Positions 1 to 4,701 of a stretch of DNA of 5,857 nucleotides are shown one piece after another (position 1 is the stretch's first letter; every line of letters begins with the position of its first letter). The DNA comes from Methanocella sp. (GTDB lineage Archaea; Halobacteriota; Methanocellia; Methanocellales; Methanocellaceae), in the NCBI RefSeq assembly GCF_035506375.1, contig NZ_DATJPM010000054.1:1-5857 (forward strand), given 5' to 3'. The position numbers were made by a program, and so were the translations under genes. Under the pieces are notes generated by a model. It saw nothing but the letters and a program-made list of their open reading frames with translations, was not told the DNA's origin and searched no databases.

Positions 1-1
1 C

Positions 2-250
2 GAAGCTTCGAAGGTCGAGCGCATGTTCTCCATGCTATTCGAGACGTTCCTCGCGGACCTGGAAAAGGGCGACGAGAATTCTCGCATCTACAAAAATTAC
101 CTGAGCTCGTTCTCCAGGGATAAGTTAAAAAAGTACATGGACGATACGCCGAATGCCGGCATCGTCAGGGACTTCATCGCCGGCATGACCGACGACTACT
201 TCAACGATACGTTCCAGGAGATCTACCTGCCAGCCAAGCGCCGCCTATAG
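2..250 (+). CDS. HD-domain phosphohydrolase, dGTPase-like, C-terminal end (5' truncated by window edge)
   Basis: The frame is open from base 2 to the TAG at 248-250, giving about 82 C-terminal residues; the start and the metal-binding HD core lie outside the window. The tail carries a motif typical of the end of dGTPase-type HD proteins (VRDFIAGMTDDYFNDTF), compared with the family pattern 'DYIAGMTDRY', followed by a basic end. Family members hydrolyse dNTPs to the nucleoside and triphosphate or act as related HD phosphohydrolases in the cytosol; the substrate cannot be told from this fragment. The ATG at 23 is only an internal Met, since the frame continues upstream of it. The gene is convergent with arginase and their stop codons interlock (6-base overlap at 245-250), leaving no room for a separate terminator. 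The family call rests on one motif. Confidence 0.75.
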   Translation, partial: EASKVERMFSMLFETFLADLEKGDENSRIYKNYLSSFSRDKLKKYMDDTPNAGIVRDFIAGMTDDYFNDTFQEIYLPAKRRL

Positions 251-1210
251 TATTTTCTTGCCGAACGCCGAGCTGATGAGCCCGATGGCCAGCTTGCCGG
301 TGACGTTCTGCCGGTCCAGGATGGGATTCAGCTCCACGACCTCGAGCGATTTGAAGTTCTTGCACTCGGAGATCATCTCCATCGCGAGGTGTGCCTCCCG
401 ATAGGTCATGCCGCCCTGCACCGGCGTGCCGACGCCGGGCGCCTCCATGGGATCCATGACGTCGATATCGAAGGAGACGTGCAGCGCGTCCGTGCCTTTA
501 CAGGCGATCTTCAGGGCCTGCTTCATTATCTTGTGCATGCCCTGCTCGTCGATGTCCCGCATGGTGAACACGGTAACGTCGGACTTTTTAAGCAGCTCGC
601 GCTCTAAGGGATCGAGGTCACGGGCGCCAATTAGGACACAGTTGGCCTCGGAGACGCTTGTGCGAACGCCCAGCTTGCCGACCAGGTTCTTCGTGCCCCG
701 GCCGCAGGACGTGGCGAAGCTCATGCCGTGGATGTTGCCGGTGATGGTCGTATCTTCCGTATTGAAGTCGCCGTGGGCGTCGATCCAGATGATGCCGATC
801 TTATTATAGAACTGGCTCAGGGCTGCGGTCGTGCCCATGGCGATGCTGTGGTCGCCGCCGATCACTAAGGGAAAATATCCATCGGCGATGCTCCTGCCCA
901 CGAAGTCCTGCACCCGCTGGCAGGCGAAGATGACTTCCTCGTAGTTCTTTAGCCGCGAATCGTATTTTTTCTTCGGTGGCCGCGGGGGCAGCATGATGTT
1001 GCCCGTATCCTGCACGTCGATGCCCAGCTTTTCAAGCTCCTCGACGAGCCCGTCGTTCCGCAGGGCATCGGGGCCCATGTCGATGCCGCGCCGGTCGGCG
1101 CCCAGGTCCAGCGGCACGCCGACGATGCGGACCTTATCGATGACGGCGTCTTTTTTAGACGTAGCGTCCTTTTTTGGCTTTAGTGACGATCGCTGCCTAT
1201 GACCTTGCAT
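245..1210 (-). CDS. rocF: Arginase (ureohydrolase family, binuclear manganese)
   Basis: The product is a 321-residue cytosolic enzyme predicted to hydrolyse L-arginine to ornithine and urea. All ureohydrolase metal ligands are visible: H121 in GGDHS, D144, H146 and D148 in DAHGDFN, and D248 and D250 in SFDIDVMDP. The GNIHG stretch (158-162), the APGVGTP loop (257-263) and the VVELNPILD end (291-299) resemble Bacillus-type arginases more than agmatinases, so arginine is the likelier substrate. The ATG at 1210 is preferred: there is no other ATG, GTG or TTG before the conserved VRIVGVPLDLG segment at 27-37, and GGTG lies 10 bases upstream. An in-frame ATG at 1273 would overlap the regulator by 77 bases. 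The roughly 26-residue Lys/Arg-rich N-terminal extension is unusual. The gene starts inside the end of the HTH_10 regulator, so translational coupling is likely. Formimidoylglutamase or guanidinobutyrase activity is a less likely alternative. Confidence 0.9.
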   Translation of the reverse strand: MQGHRQRSSLKPKKDATSKKDAVIDKVRIVGVPLDLGADRRGIDMGPDALRNDGLVEELEKLGIDVQDTGNIMLPPRPPKKKYDSRLKNYEEVIFACQRVQDFVGRSIADGYFPLVIGGDHSIAMGTTAALSQFYNKIGIIWIDAHGDFNTEDTTITGNIHGMSFATSCGRGTKNLVGKLGVRTSVSEANCVLIGARDLDPLERELLKKSDVTVFTMRDIDEQGMHKIMKQALKIACKGTDALHVSFDIDVMDPMEAPGVGTPVQGGMTYREAHLAMEMISECKNFKSLEVVELNPILDRQNVTGKLAIGLISSAFGKKIL

Positions 1211-1820
1211 AATTCTCAAGCACCTTCTTCTCGGCCTTTCGCAGGTGTTCCACCGCCGTGGAGGCCGATACATTCAGCTTTTTGGCCACGTCCCTGACGG
1301 ACGCCCGGCGGGGCGTGTCGAAGTAGCCCATCTCGACGGCCGTACGCAGCGTGAGCATCTGCCGCTCGGTGAGCCCGACGTCGGGCTCGCTGCCCTCGGA
1401 ATTTCGTATGTACGCGATGTCGGCGCACTGCTCCATGGCTGCCACGACATCCTGAAGCTCTTCCCGCGTGGGGGCCATGATGTGCCAGTTCTCGACGCCG
1501 TCCTTCACGACCGTCGGGCCGATGAATACACAGTTCTTTCTAATAATGTTGTCGATGATGGAGCCCTGCTCCGCCCAGGTGATCACGTCGGCCCGGTCGG
1601 CGGACCGGGACAGCACGGCGTACTTCCGGATCTGGGGGGCGGCCTTGAGAAAAGCCTCCAGCTCGCCGATGCGTGGGCTGATGATGGTCTGATACCCGTA
1701 TAGCTGATTATTCGGGAGCATGTATGTATATTTCACGACGATGGTGGCGTCAAGCTTTTTCGACAGCGAGTAATGCCAGCAGTCCCGGTGTCGTATGCCT
1801 ATGCTGAGCGCTATGGACAT
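1197..1820 (-). CDS. HTH_10 (bacterio-opsin activator type) transcriptional regulator
   Basis: The product is a 207-residue cytosolic DNA-binding protein. The C-terminal third is a classic HTH_10 domain: LTERQ at 150-154, then an EMGYFDTPR segment (163-171) and a helix-turn-helix around 174-195 (SVRDVAKKLNVSASTAVEHL). The N-terminal part (1-140) begins with an HRDCW motif (11-15), as seen near the start of many short archaeal Bat-like proteins, and forms an alpha/beta region that may sense a ligand; the ligand is unknown. The protein is shorter than haloarchaeal Bat, without its PAS and GAF domains. The ATG at 1820 has no clear Shine-Dalgarno, so a leaderless or very short-leader mRNA is likely. 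The gene overlaps arginase by 14 bases and is divergent from ilvC, so it may control arginase, itself or ilvC; this is inferred from position only. Confidence 0.88.
   Translation of the reverse strand: MSIALSIGIRHRDCWHYSLSKKLDATIVVKYTYMLPNNQLYGYQTIISPRIGELEAFLKAAPQIRKYAVLSRSADRADVITWAEQGSIIDNIIRKNCVFIGPTVVKDGVENWHIMAPTREELQDVVAAMEQCADIAYIRNSEGSEPDVGLTERQMLTLRTAVEMGYFDTPRRASVRDVAKKLNVSASTAVEHLRKAEKKVLENYARS
1221..1227 (-). promoter_or_regulatory. Ribosome binding site of the arginase gene
   Basis: On the minus strand GAAGGTG ends 10 bases before the ATG at 1210. It lies within the last codons of the upstream regulator gene. It supports the 1210 start over the ATG at 1273. Confidence 0.55.
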
Positions 1821-1895
1821 AAATATGCCAGGCCGTATATGTTCGGTATACCATTTAAAGTCATTGGTCGGTCATTCTATTACTGGTGTAAACTC
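1821..1895. promoter_or_regulatory. Divergent promoter region between the HTH_10 regulator and ilvC
   Basis: The 75-base spacer contains a self-complementary TTTAAA at 1854-1859, 36 bases before the ilvC ATG and 33 bases before the regulator ATG. It could therefore act as TATA element in both directions, with starts near 1881 (plus) and 1829 (minus). An alternative minus-strand TATA is the reverse complement of GTATATG near 1835-1841, which would give a leaderless regulator mRNA. GTCATT occurs twice, at 1860-1865 and 1871-1876, exactly 11 bases apart, just downstream of TTTAAA on the ilvC side, where a bound protein could block or assist transcription. Transcription starts are estimated from usual archaeal spacing, not measured. 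Confidence 0.6.
1885..1888 (+). promoter_or_regulatory. Ribosome binding site of ilvC (GGTG)
   Basis: GGTG lies seven bases before the ATG at 1896. It selects this start over the in-frame ATG at 1773, which would add 41 residues unlike any ketol-acid reductoisomerase and would run through the regulator gene. Confidence 0.6.
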
Positions 1896-2891
1896 ATGGT
1901 CAAAATTTACTATGATAAGGATGCGGACTTCAAATACCTCAAGAACAAGAAGATAGCGGTCATCGGATATGGAAGCCAGGGCATGGCGCAGTCCCAGTGC
2001 CTGAAAGATTCGGGCCTGGACGTGGTCGTCGGCCTGAGGAAGGGCGGCGTCTCCTGGTCGCAGGCGAAGAAGGACGGCCTGACGGTCGCGACTGTCGAGG
2101 ACGCGGCAAAGGCCGGAGACGTTATCCAGATGCTCATACCCGACGAGATCCAGGGGAAGGTCTATAAGGAACAGATCGAGCCCTACATGAAGAATGGCAA
2201 GACCCTTATGTTCTCTCACGGCTTCAACATCAACTACAACATGATCAAGCCCGGCGAGGGCATCGATGTTGTCATGATCGCCCCCAAGAGCCCCGGCCAC
2301 TTAGTGAGACGGATGTACCTCGAGGGCAAGGGCGTGCCGTCGCTCATCGCGGTCGAGAAGGACTACTCGGGTAAGGCCCACAAGACCGGCCTGGCCTATG
2401 CGAAGGGCATCGGCTCCACGAGGGCGGGCGTCATCGAGACAACCTTCAAGGAGGAGACGGAGACGGACCTCTTCGGCGAGCAGGTAGACCTCTGCGGGGG
2501 CGTCACCGAGATGGTGAAGGCGTCCTTCGAGACGCTGGTGGACGCGGGCTACCAGCCGGAGATCGCCTACTTCGAGACGATGCACGAGCTAAAACTCATC
2601 GTCGACCTCCTGTACGAGGGCGGCATGACCAACATGTGGGACAGTGTTTCGGATACGGCCCAGTATGGCGGCCTCACGAGAGGAAAGCGCGTCATCAACG
2701 ACGAAAGCCGCCTGGAGATGTGGCGCACCCTCGAGGAGATCCAGGACGGGCGCTTCGCGAAGGAGTGGGTGCTGGAGAACATGGCCGGCCGGCCAGTGTT
2801 CAACAAGCTCACCGAGATGGACGCGAACCACCCCATCGAGGTCGTCGGAAAGCAGCTTCGCGCCATGATGCCGTGGCTCAAGAAGAAGTAA
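1896..2891 (+). CDS. ilvC: Ketol-acid reductoisomerase, class I
   Basis: The 331-residue enzyme converts acetolactate (and acetohydroxybutyrate) to the 2,3-dihydroxy acid in valine, isoleucine and leucine synthesis, using NAD(P)H and Mg2+. The N-terminal Rossmann domain has GYGSQG at 24-29 and the cofactor loop GLRKGGVSW at 46-54. H108 lies in SHGFN, and K131 in a PKSPGH segment where most relatives have PKGPGH. The C-terminal helical knot domain carries the metal ligands D191, E195, E227 and E231, and the substrate-binding S252. The length fits class I. The protein begins MVKIYYDKDADF, the usual family start, behind a GGTG site. The gene is not next to ilvB or ilvN; it stands alone between its own promoter and terminator. 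R48, K49 and S53 in the loop suggest NADPH is used, but loop rules in this family do not settle cofactor preference. Confidence 0.97.
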   Translation: MVKIYYDKDADFKYLKNKKIAVIGYGSQGMAQSQCLKDSGLDVVVGLRKGGVSWSQAKKDGLTVATVEDAAKAGDVIQMLIPDEIQGKVYKEQIEPYMKNGKTLMFSHGFNINYNMIKPGEGIDVVMIAPKSPGHLVRRMYLEGKGVPSLIAVEKDYSGKAHKTGLAYAKGIGSTRAGVIETTFKEETETDLFGEQVDLCGGVTEMVKASFETLVDAGYQPEIAYFETMHELKLIVDLLYEGGMTNMWDSVSDTAQYGGLTRGKRVINDESRLEMWRTLEEIQDGRFAKEWVLENMAGRPVFNKLTEMDANHPIEVVGKQLRAMMPWLKKK

Positions 2892-2896
2892 ATAAC

Positions 2897-2937
2897 CTTT
2901 TTTAAATGCCCGCCTCCAGGCGGGTCGCCCTGTTTTT
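2897..2937 (+). terminator. Transcription terminator of ilvC
   Basis: A GC-rich inverted repeat (CCCGCCT at 2909-2915 with AGGCGGG at 2918-2924) follows the ilvC stop by 17 bases. T-runs flank it at 2898-2903 and 2933-2937. Archaeal polymerase stops mainly on U-rich tracts, so the two T-runs may matter more than the hairpin. Confidence 0.7.
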
Positions 2938-2989
2938 CCAGTTAATTATTCTGCATGGGCTTTAAATCGTGCGCTAAAAGCTATTAATT

Positions 2990-2997
2990 TTTATATA
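2990..2997 (+). promoter_or_regulatory. TATA box of the exported-protein gene
   Basis: TTTATATA is a textbook archaeal TATA box in an AT-rich stretch. It predicts a start near 3019-3022 and a leader of about 30 bases that contains the ribosome binding site at 3037-3043. Confidence 0.75.
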
Positions 2998-3036
2998 AAT
3001 GCTTCTCGAAGTTTGAGTTGTTAAAGTTAGTCAACA

Positions 3037-3043
3037 GGGGTGG
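3037..3043 (+). promoter_or_regulatory. Strong ribosome binding site (GGGGTGG) of the exported-protein gene
   Basis: GGGGTGG lies seven bases before the ATG at 3051. With the near-consensus TATA box it suggests a well-expressed gene. Confidence 0.65.
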
Positions 3044-3050
3044 ATTGTAG

Positions 3051-3578
3051 ATGAAGAAGCTGGTTAGCATAGCATTGATAGCGGCCATGTTAATGGCGTG
3101 CATCGGAATGGCCGCGGCGCAACAGGGAATGACTCAGGCACAGAACTTACCGCCCGCGCCGCCAAAGGCGACGCCGGACATGCAGTACGGCAACACTGCG
3201 AGGGCCGCCATCATCGGAGAGCGGCTATCGAACGCGGCCGAGGGTAACGCGAACGTCCACATCGACGAGGGCAGCGTCATTACGGTCAGCATCTACCTGC
3301 TCAAGGACGCGGGGACGAACGACCTGGCGGGGACGATGGCCAACTTGACGTATATGATCGCCGACCTCTACGGCACCATGGCCGATAAGACGAACAGCAA
3401 AATCGTGCTCAATGTCTACGACACGTCGAAGAACATGATCATCGACGCGAAATTCAACATGGCGAAGAACGACTTCGAGTACTTCGACGTCGCGCAGGAC
3501 GCGGCGACGGAGCAGCAGCCTGCCGCGGGCATGCAGCAAACCGGCAAGCAGCAGCCGGCCATGGGACGCATGGGATGA
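3051..3578 (+). CDS. Small exported protein of unknown function with a Sec signal peptide
   Basis: I do not recognise the family. The 175-residue product starts with a clear signal peptide: KK at 2-3, a hydrophobic core at 4-20, and probable cleavage after AAA at 21-23. C17 sits in an LMAC context that only loosely resembles a lipobox. The mature chain opens with a Pro/Gln-rich linker (24-45), then has one compact alpha/beta region (about 48-150) ending in NDFEYFDV, and closes with a Gln/Met/Gly-rich low-complexity tail from about 152. The central region alternates predicted strands (VITVSIYLL, KIVLNVYDT) with a helix (DLAGTMANLTYMIADLYGTM), so it could be a small soluble or cell-surface domain. 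There is no transmembrane anchor after the signal and no other cysteine. The gene is monocistronic, between its own TATA box and a T9 terminator. Confidence 0.85.
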   Translation: MKKLVSIALIAAMLMACIGMAAAQQGMTQAQNLPPAPPKATPDMQYGNTARAAIIGERLSNAAEGNANVHIDEGSVITVSIYLLKDAGTNDLAGTMANLTYMIADLYGTMADKTNSKIVLNVYDTSKNMIIDAKFNMAKNDFEYFDVAQDAATEQQPAAGMQQTGKQQPAMGRMG

Positions 3579-3600
3579 CGGCCCGCGCGTCTTTTTTTTT
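3577..3600 (+). terminator. Terminator after the exported-protein gene (T9 tract)
   Basis: Nine T residues at 3592-3600 follow the stop codon by 13 bases. They are preceded by a short GC-rich inverted repeat (GACG at 3577-3580 with CGTC at 3588-3591) that overlaps the stop. The long T-run is the main evidence. Confidence 0.7.
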
Positions 3601-3631
3601 CATACGGATAAAGTATTTCCAGTCAAAACAC

Positions 3632-3639
3632 AATTAAAA
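3632..3639 (+). promoter_or_regulatory. Possible TATA box of the Cys-rich cassette
   Basis: AATTAAAA fits a weak TATA element, predicting a start near 3660 and a leader of about 20 bases containing the AGGTG site at 3671. A second AT-rich stretch at 3656-3665 is too close to the gene to keep that site. Confidence 0.4.
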
Positions 3640-3670
3640 GCCTGTCAATGAAAGGTAAAGTATAACTAGT

Positions 3671-3675
3671 AGGTG
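3671..3675 (+). promoter_or_regulatory. Ribosome binding site deciding a TTG start
   Basis: AGGTG lies six bases before the TTG at 3682. No in-frame ATG or GTG is available nearby, and the next in-frame ATG (3742) would drop two of the six cysteines. Confidence 0.55.
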
Positions 3676-3681
3676 TGGCAT

Positions 3682-3849
3682 TTGAAGGAATATCCAAAAT
3701 GTCCGTACATCGTCTTCTGCTCCATTACCGTCTATGACGGTATGGCATTCTCGTGGATGTGCCTCCGCCTCAGGAGGACCGTCGGAAAGGCGCAGTGCGA
3801 GCAGTGCGAGCGGGCCATCATAAAGATGATTGACTACAAATGCCGTTAA
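3682..3849 (+). CDS. Small Cys-rich protein (55 residues, TTG start), possible metal-binding protein
   Basis: This gene is easily missed because it starts with TTG. It reads MKEYPKCPYIVFCSI at the start and ends YKCR at the TAA at 3847-3849. Six cysteines lie at 7, 13, 27, 39, 42 and 54: a CX5C pair, a WMC, a CEQC knuckle (39-42) and a C-terminal Cys. The CXXC plus spaced cysteines would suit zinc or an iron-sulfur cluster, but no known zinc-ribbon pattern matches exactly and I do not recognise the family. The central part is basic (LRLRR at 28-32), so nucleic acid contact is possible. A good AGGTG site precedes the TTG. The downstream 77-residue gene begins 17 bases after the stop behind an excellent ribosome binding site, so the two probably share one mRNA. 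Protein-like composition, ribosome binding site and spacing all support a real gene. Confidence 0.72.
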   Translation: MKEYPKCPYIVFCSITVYDGMAFSWMCLRLRRTVGKAQCEQCERAIIKMIDYKCR

Positions 3850-3852
3850 AAA

Positions 3853-3860
3853 GGAGGTGA
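3853..3860 (+). promoter_or_regulatory. Near-perfect Shine-Dalgarno (GGAGGTGA)
   Basis: GGAGGTGA is complementary to the archaeal 16S rRNA 3' end and lies six bases before the ATG at 3867. It is the strongest ribosome binding site in the window, implying efficient translation of the second cassette gene. Confidence 0.8.
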
Positions 3861-3866
3861 CTCAAG

Positions 3867-4100
3867 ATGAGGAAAGTTGTGCTGTTCAAAATGGACGATT
3901 ACAAGAAGCACCCGGAGCACACCATCAAGCTGATCATTCATTCGGCGAACATGGGGAGGCTGGAGGAAGGTACCCTTGAGAGGATCAAGCAGTCCGACCC
4001 TAACGCCAGCGTCGAAGTGTGGCATGCGGTCGTGGGACAGAACACCGCGGAAATCACCATCTCCCGGCAGAAGTCCGAGGCCACAATCGTTACAATATAA
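3867..4100 (+). CDS. Hypothetical 77-residue protein, second gene of the Cys-rich cassette
   Basis: I do not recognise this protein. It is a small soluble chain with no signal peptide, no membrane segment and no cysteine. A hydrophobic strand-like segment (TIKLIIHSANM, 19-29), a charged helix (LEEGTLERIKQ, 32-42) and two more strand-like parts (SVEVWHAVVG at 48-57, AEITISR at 61-67) suggest a compact alpha/beta fold. The pattern of strand, helix and strand loosely recalls DsrE-like proteins, but no active-site motif supports that. The start is fixed by GGAGGTGA six bases upstream. It follows the 55-residue Cys-rich gene by 17 bases on the same strand and is followed by a hairpin terminator, so the two form a closed two-gene unit; a shared job is inferred from this arrangement only. 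Confidence 0.8.
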   Translation: MRKVVLFKMDDYKKHPEHTIKLIIHSANMGRLEEGTLERIKQSDPNASVEVWHAVVGQNTAEITISRQKSEATIVTI

Positions 4101-4116
4101 GCGGAATTTAAGCGAT

Positions 4117-4155
4117 ATCGGGCTCGTTTCAAGCCCGATTTCCCCGATTCTATTT
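4117..4155 (+). terminator. Hairpin terminator closing the two-gene Cys-rich cassette
   Basis: A perfect 8-base inverted repeat (ATCGGGCT at 4117-4124 with AGCCCGAT at 4132-4139) with a 7-base loop lies 16 bases after the stop. TTT follows directly and TTTT comes at 4152-4155. The hairpin could also protect the mRNA 3' end. Confidence 0.65.
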
Positions 4156-4404
4156 TAATACTCCCTGTTCTAAATAAAACACTCTATTTCTCAGGCGCAC
4201 GGCATTTGGCCCTACCATTCTAAGGCTTATATCTTTTAGCAAGGTTATAAAAATCCATAATTAGGCTTATTTGGTTAAATCAAGCCATATTCTGGGAGAT
4301 TTGATTTTTAGCGGCGCTTCCTCTATCCGGCCGATATAACGCCCTGGCCGGTAAAATTATGGCCGTGATGCTTGCCGTTTTAAAGTGAAATCGGCATAGG
4401 CAAA
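4156..4404. other. AT-rich intergenic region with repeats and promoter-like elements, no convincing gene
   Basis: No credible gene is seen on either strand. A TATA-like TTATAAAA at 4245-4252 could start a transcript near 4275. AGGCTTAT is repeated directly at 4223-4230 and 4263-4270, 40 bases apart. AAATCAA (4277-4283) and TTGATTT (4301-4307) form an inverted repeat ending in T5. CCGGCC (4327-4332) pairs with GGCCGG (4346-4351), and TGCCG (4373-4377) with CGGCA (4392-4396). Such a run of inverted repeats after a TATA box could be a small RNA or regulatory DNA; the sequence alone does not decide. Confidence 0.4.
4277..4307. repeat. Inverted repeat AAATCAA...TTGATTT (copy 1)
   Basis: AAATCAA at 4277-4283 and TTGATTT at 4301-4307 are exact inverse complements with 17 bases between. 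In RNA this would form a weak stem followed by U-residues. The same 7-mer pair occurs in opposite order at 4844-4869, past the other end of the small membrane protein gene. Confidence 0.55.
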
Positions 4405-4413
4405 AGTATATAT
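4405..4413 (+). promoter_or_regulatory. TATA box of the small membrane protein gene
   Basis: AGTATATAT fits an archaeal TATA element and predicts transcription starting near 4434-4437. That leaves an untranslated leader of about 80 bases before the ATG at 4516, with two stable hairpins in it. Confidence 0.6.
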
Positions 4414-4453
4414 GCGCCCGAGCCCTATGTTACTGTGCAAAGGAAAAGAAATA

Positions 4454-4497
4454 GGCCACAAAGATTCGTGGCCGGTGCTTCCTGCAATGGAAGCCCG
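4454..4497 (+). promoter_or_regulatory. Structured 5' leader with two hairpins before the small membrane protein gene
   Basis: Hairpin 1 is GGCCAC (4454-4459) with GTGGCC (4468-4473) and an 8-base loop. Hairpin 2 is GCTTCC (4477-4482) with GGAAGC (4489-4494) and a 6-base loop, and it can be lengthened by CGG (4473-4475) with CCG (4495-4497) around a bulged T at 4476. The two stems abut and compete for C4473. They lie between the predicted transcription start and the ribosome binding site at 4503-4510. I recognise no known riboswitch class; a translational control element, a protein-binding site or an mRNA-stability element are all possible. Confidence 0.55.
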
Positions 4498-4502
4498 AAA
4501 AA

Positions 4503-4510
4503 GGATGTGA
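4503..4510 (+). promoter_or_regulatory. Ribosome binding site (GGATGTGA) of the small membrane protein gene
   Basis: GGATGTGA differs by one base from the GGAGGTGA used at 3853 and ends five bases before the ATG at 4516. It supports that ATG over the in-frame GTG at 4435. Confidence 0.5.
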
Positions 4511-4515
4511 AAACT

Positions 4516-4701
4516 ATGAATACCGTTAGCGTCAATACGACGCAGCTGTTCGGCGTTATGCTGGGCCTGCTCGTGACCGTTGCGGCTATCATAGTCAATG
4601 TGAGACTATTTGGAAGTGACCTTTCGTTAATCAACGTGGTGTCATACATAACGCTCGGCGCGCTGGTCGTCCTTTCCATGATGATCATGGTAAAAGACTA
4701 G
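4516..4701 (+). CDS. Small membrane protein with two predicted helices (61 residues), function unknown
   Basis: The product has a short polar N-terminus (MNTVSVNTTQ), a first hydrophobic helix at about 11-29, a short loop (RLFGSDLS, 30-37), a second helix at about 39-59, and ends VKD. It is predicted to sit in the cytoplasmic membrane as a hairpin with both ends on the same side; R30 and D35 in the loop are the only charges before the end. I recognise no family motif. The ATG at 4516 is preferred for its ribosome binding site. An in-frame GTG at 4435 would give 88 residues with a basic N-terminus (RKRNRPQR), but it would lie at the predicted transcription start and would translate both hairpins. 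The gene appears monocistronic. A subunit or modulator of a larger membrane complex is one possibility, inferred from size alone. Confidence 0.72.
   Translation: MNTVSVNTTQLFGVMLGLLVTVAAIIVNVRLFGSDLSLINVVSYITLGALVVLSMMIMVKD

Noticed and set aside
408..809. 133-codon open frame antisense to arginase
   Set aside because: It is a by-product of GC-rich codon use opposite a well-supported gene; the translation is Ser/Arg/Pro-rich without motifs.
1211..1273. Longer arginase from the ATG at 1273
   Set aside because: It would overlap the HTH_10 coding sequence by 77 bases with an Arg-rich chain unlike any arginase; the ATG at 1210 is better placed.
1245..1703. 152-codon open frame antisense to the HTH_10 regulator
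   Set aside because: It lies opposite a clear domain-bearing gene, has no ribosome binding site worth noting, and has shadow-like composition.
1773..1895. 41-residue N-terminal extension of IlvC from an upstream in-frame ATG
   Set aside because: It would run back through the start of the divergent regulator gene, has no family similarity, and the ATG at 1896 has a GGTG site and the usual IlvC opening.
3090..3101. Lipobox around C17 of the exported protein
   Set aside because: LMAC lacks the usual small or aliphatic residue before Ala, and the AAA-Q site six residues later fits ordinary signal peptidase better.
4359..4388. 9-codon open frame (MAVMLAVLK) as a leader peptide
   Set aside because: It lies upstream of the main TATA box at 4405, so it is not in that mRNA, and it has no clear ribosome binding site.
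4435..4515. GTG start giving an 88-residue version of the membrane protein
   Set aside because: The GTG falls at the predicted transcription start and would translate two stable hairpins; the ATG at 4516 has its own ribosome binding site. It is not fully excluded.
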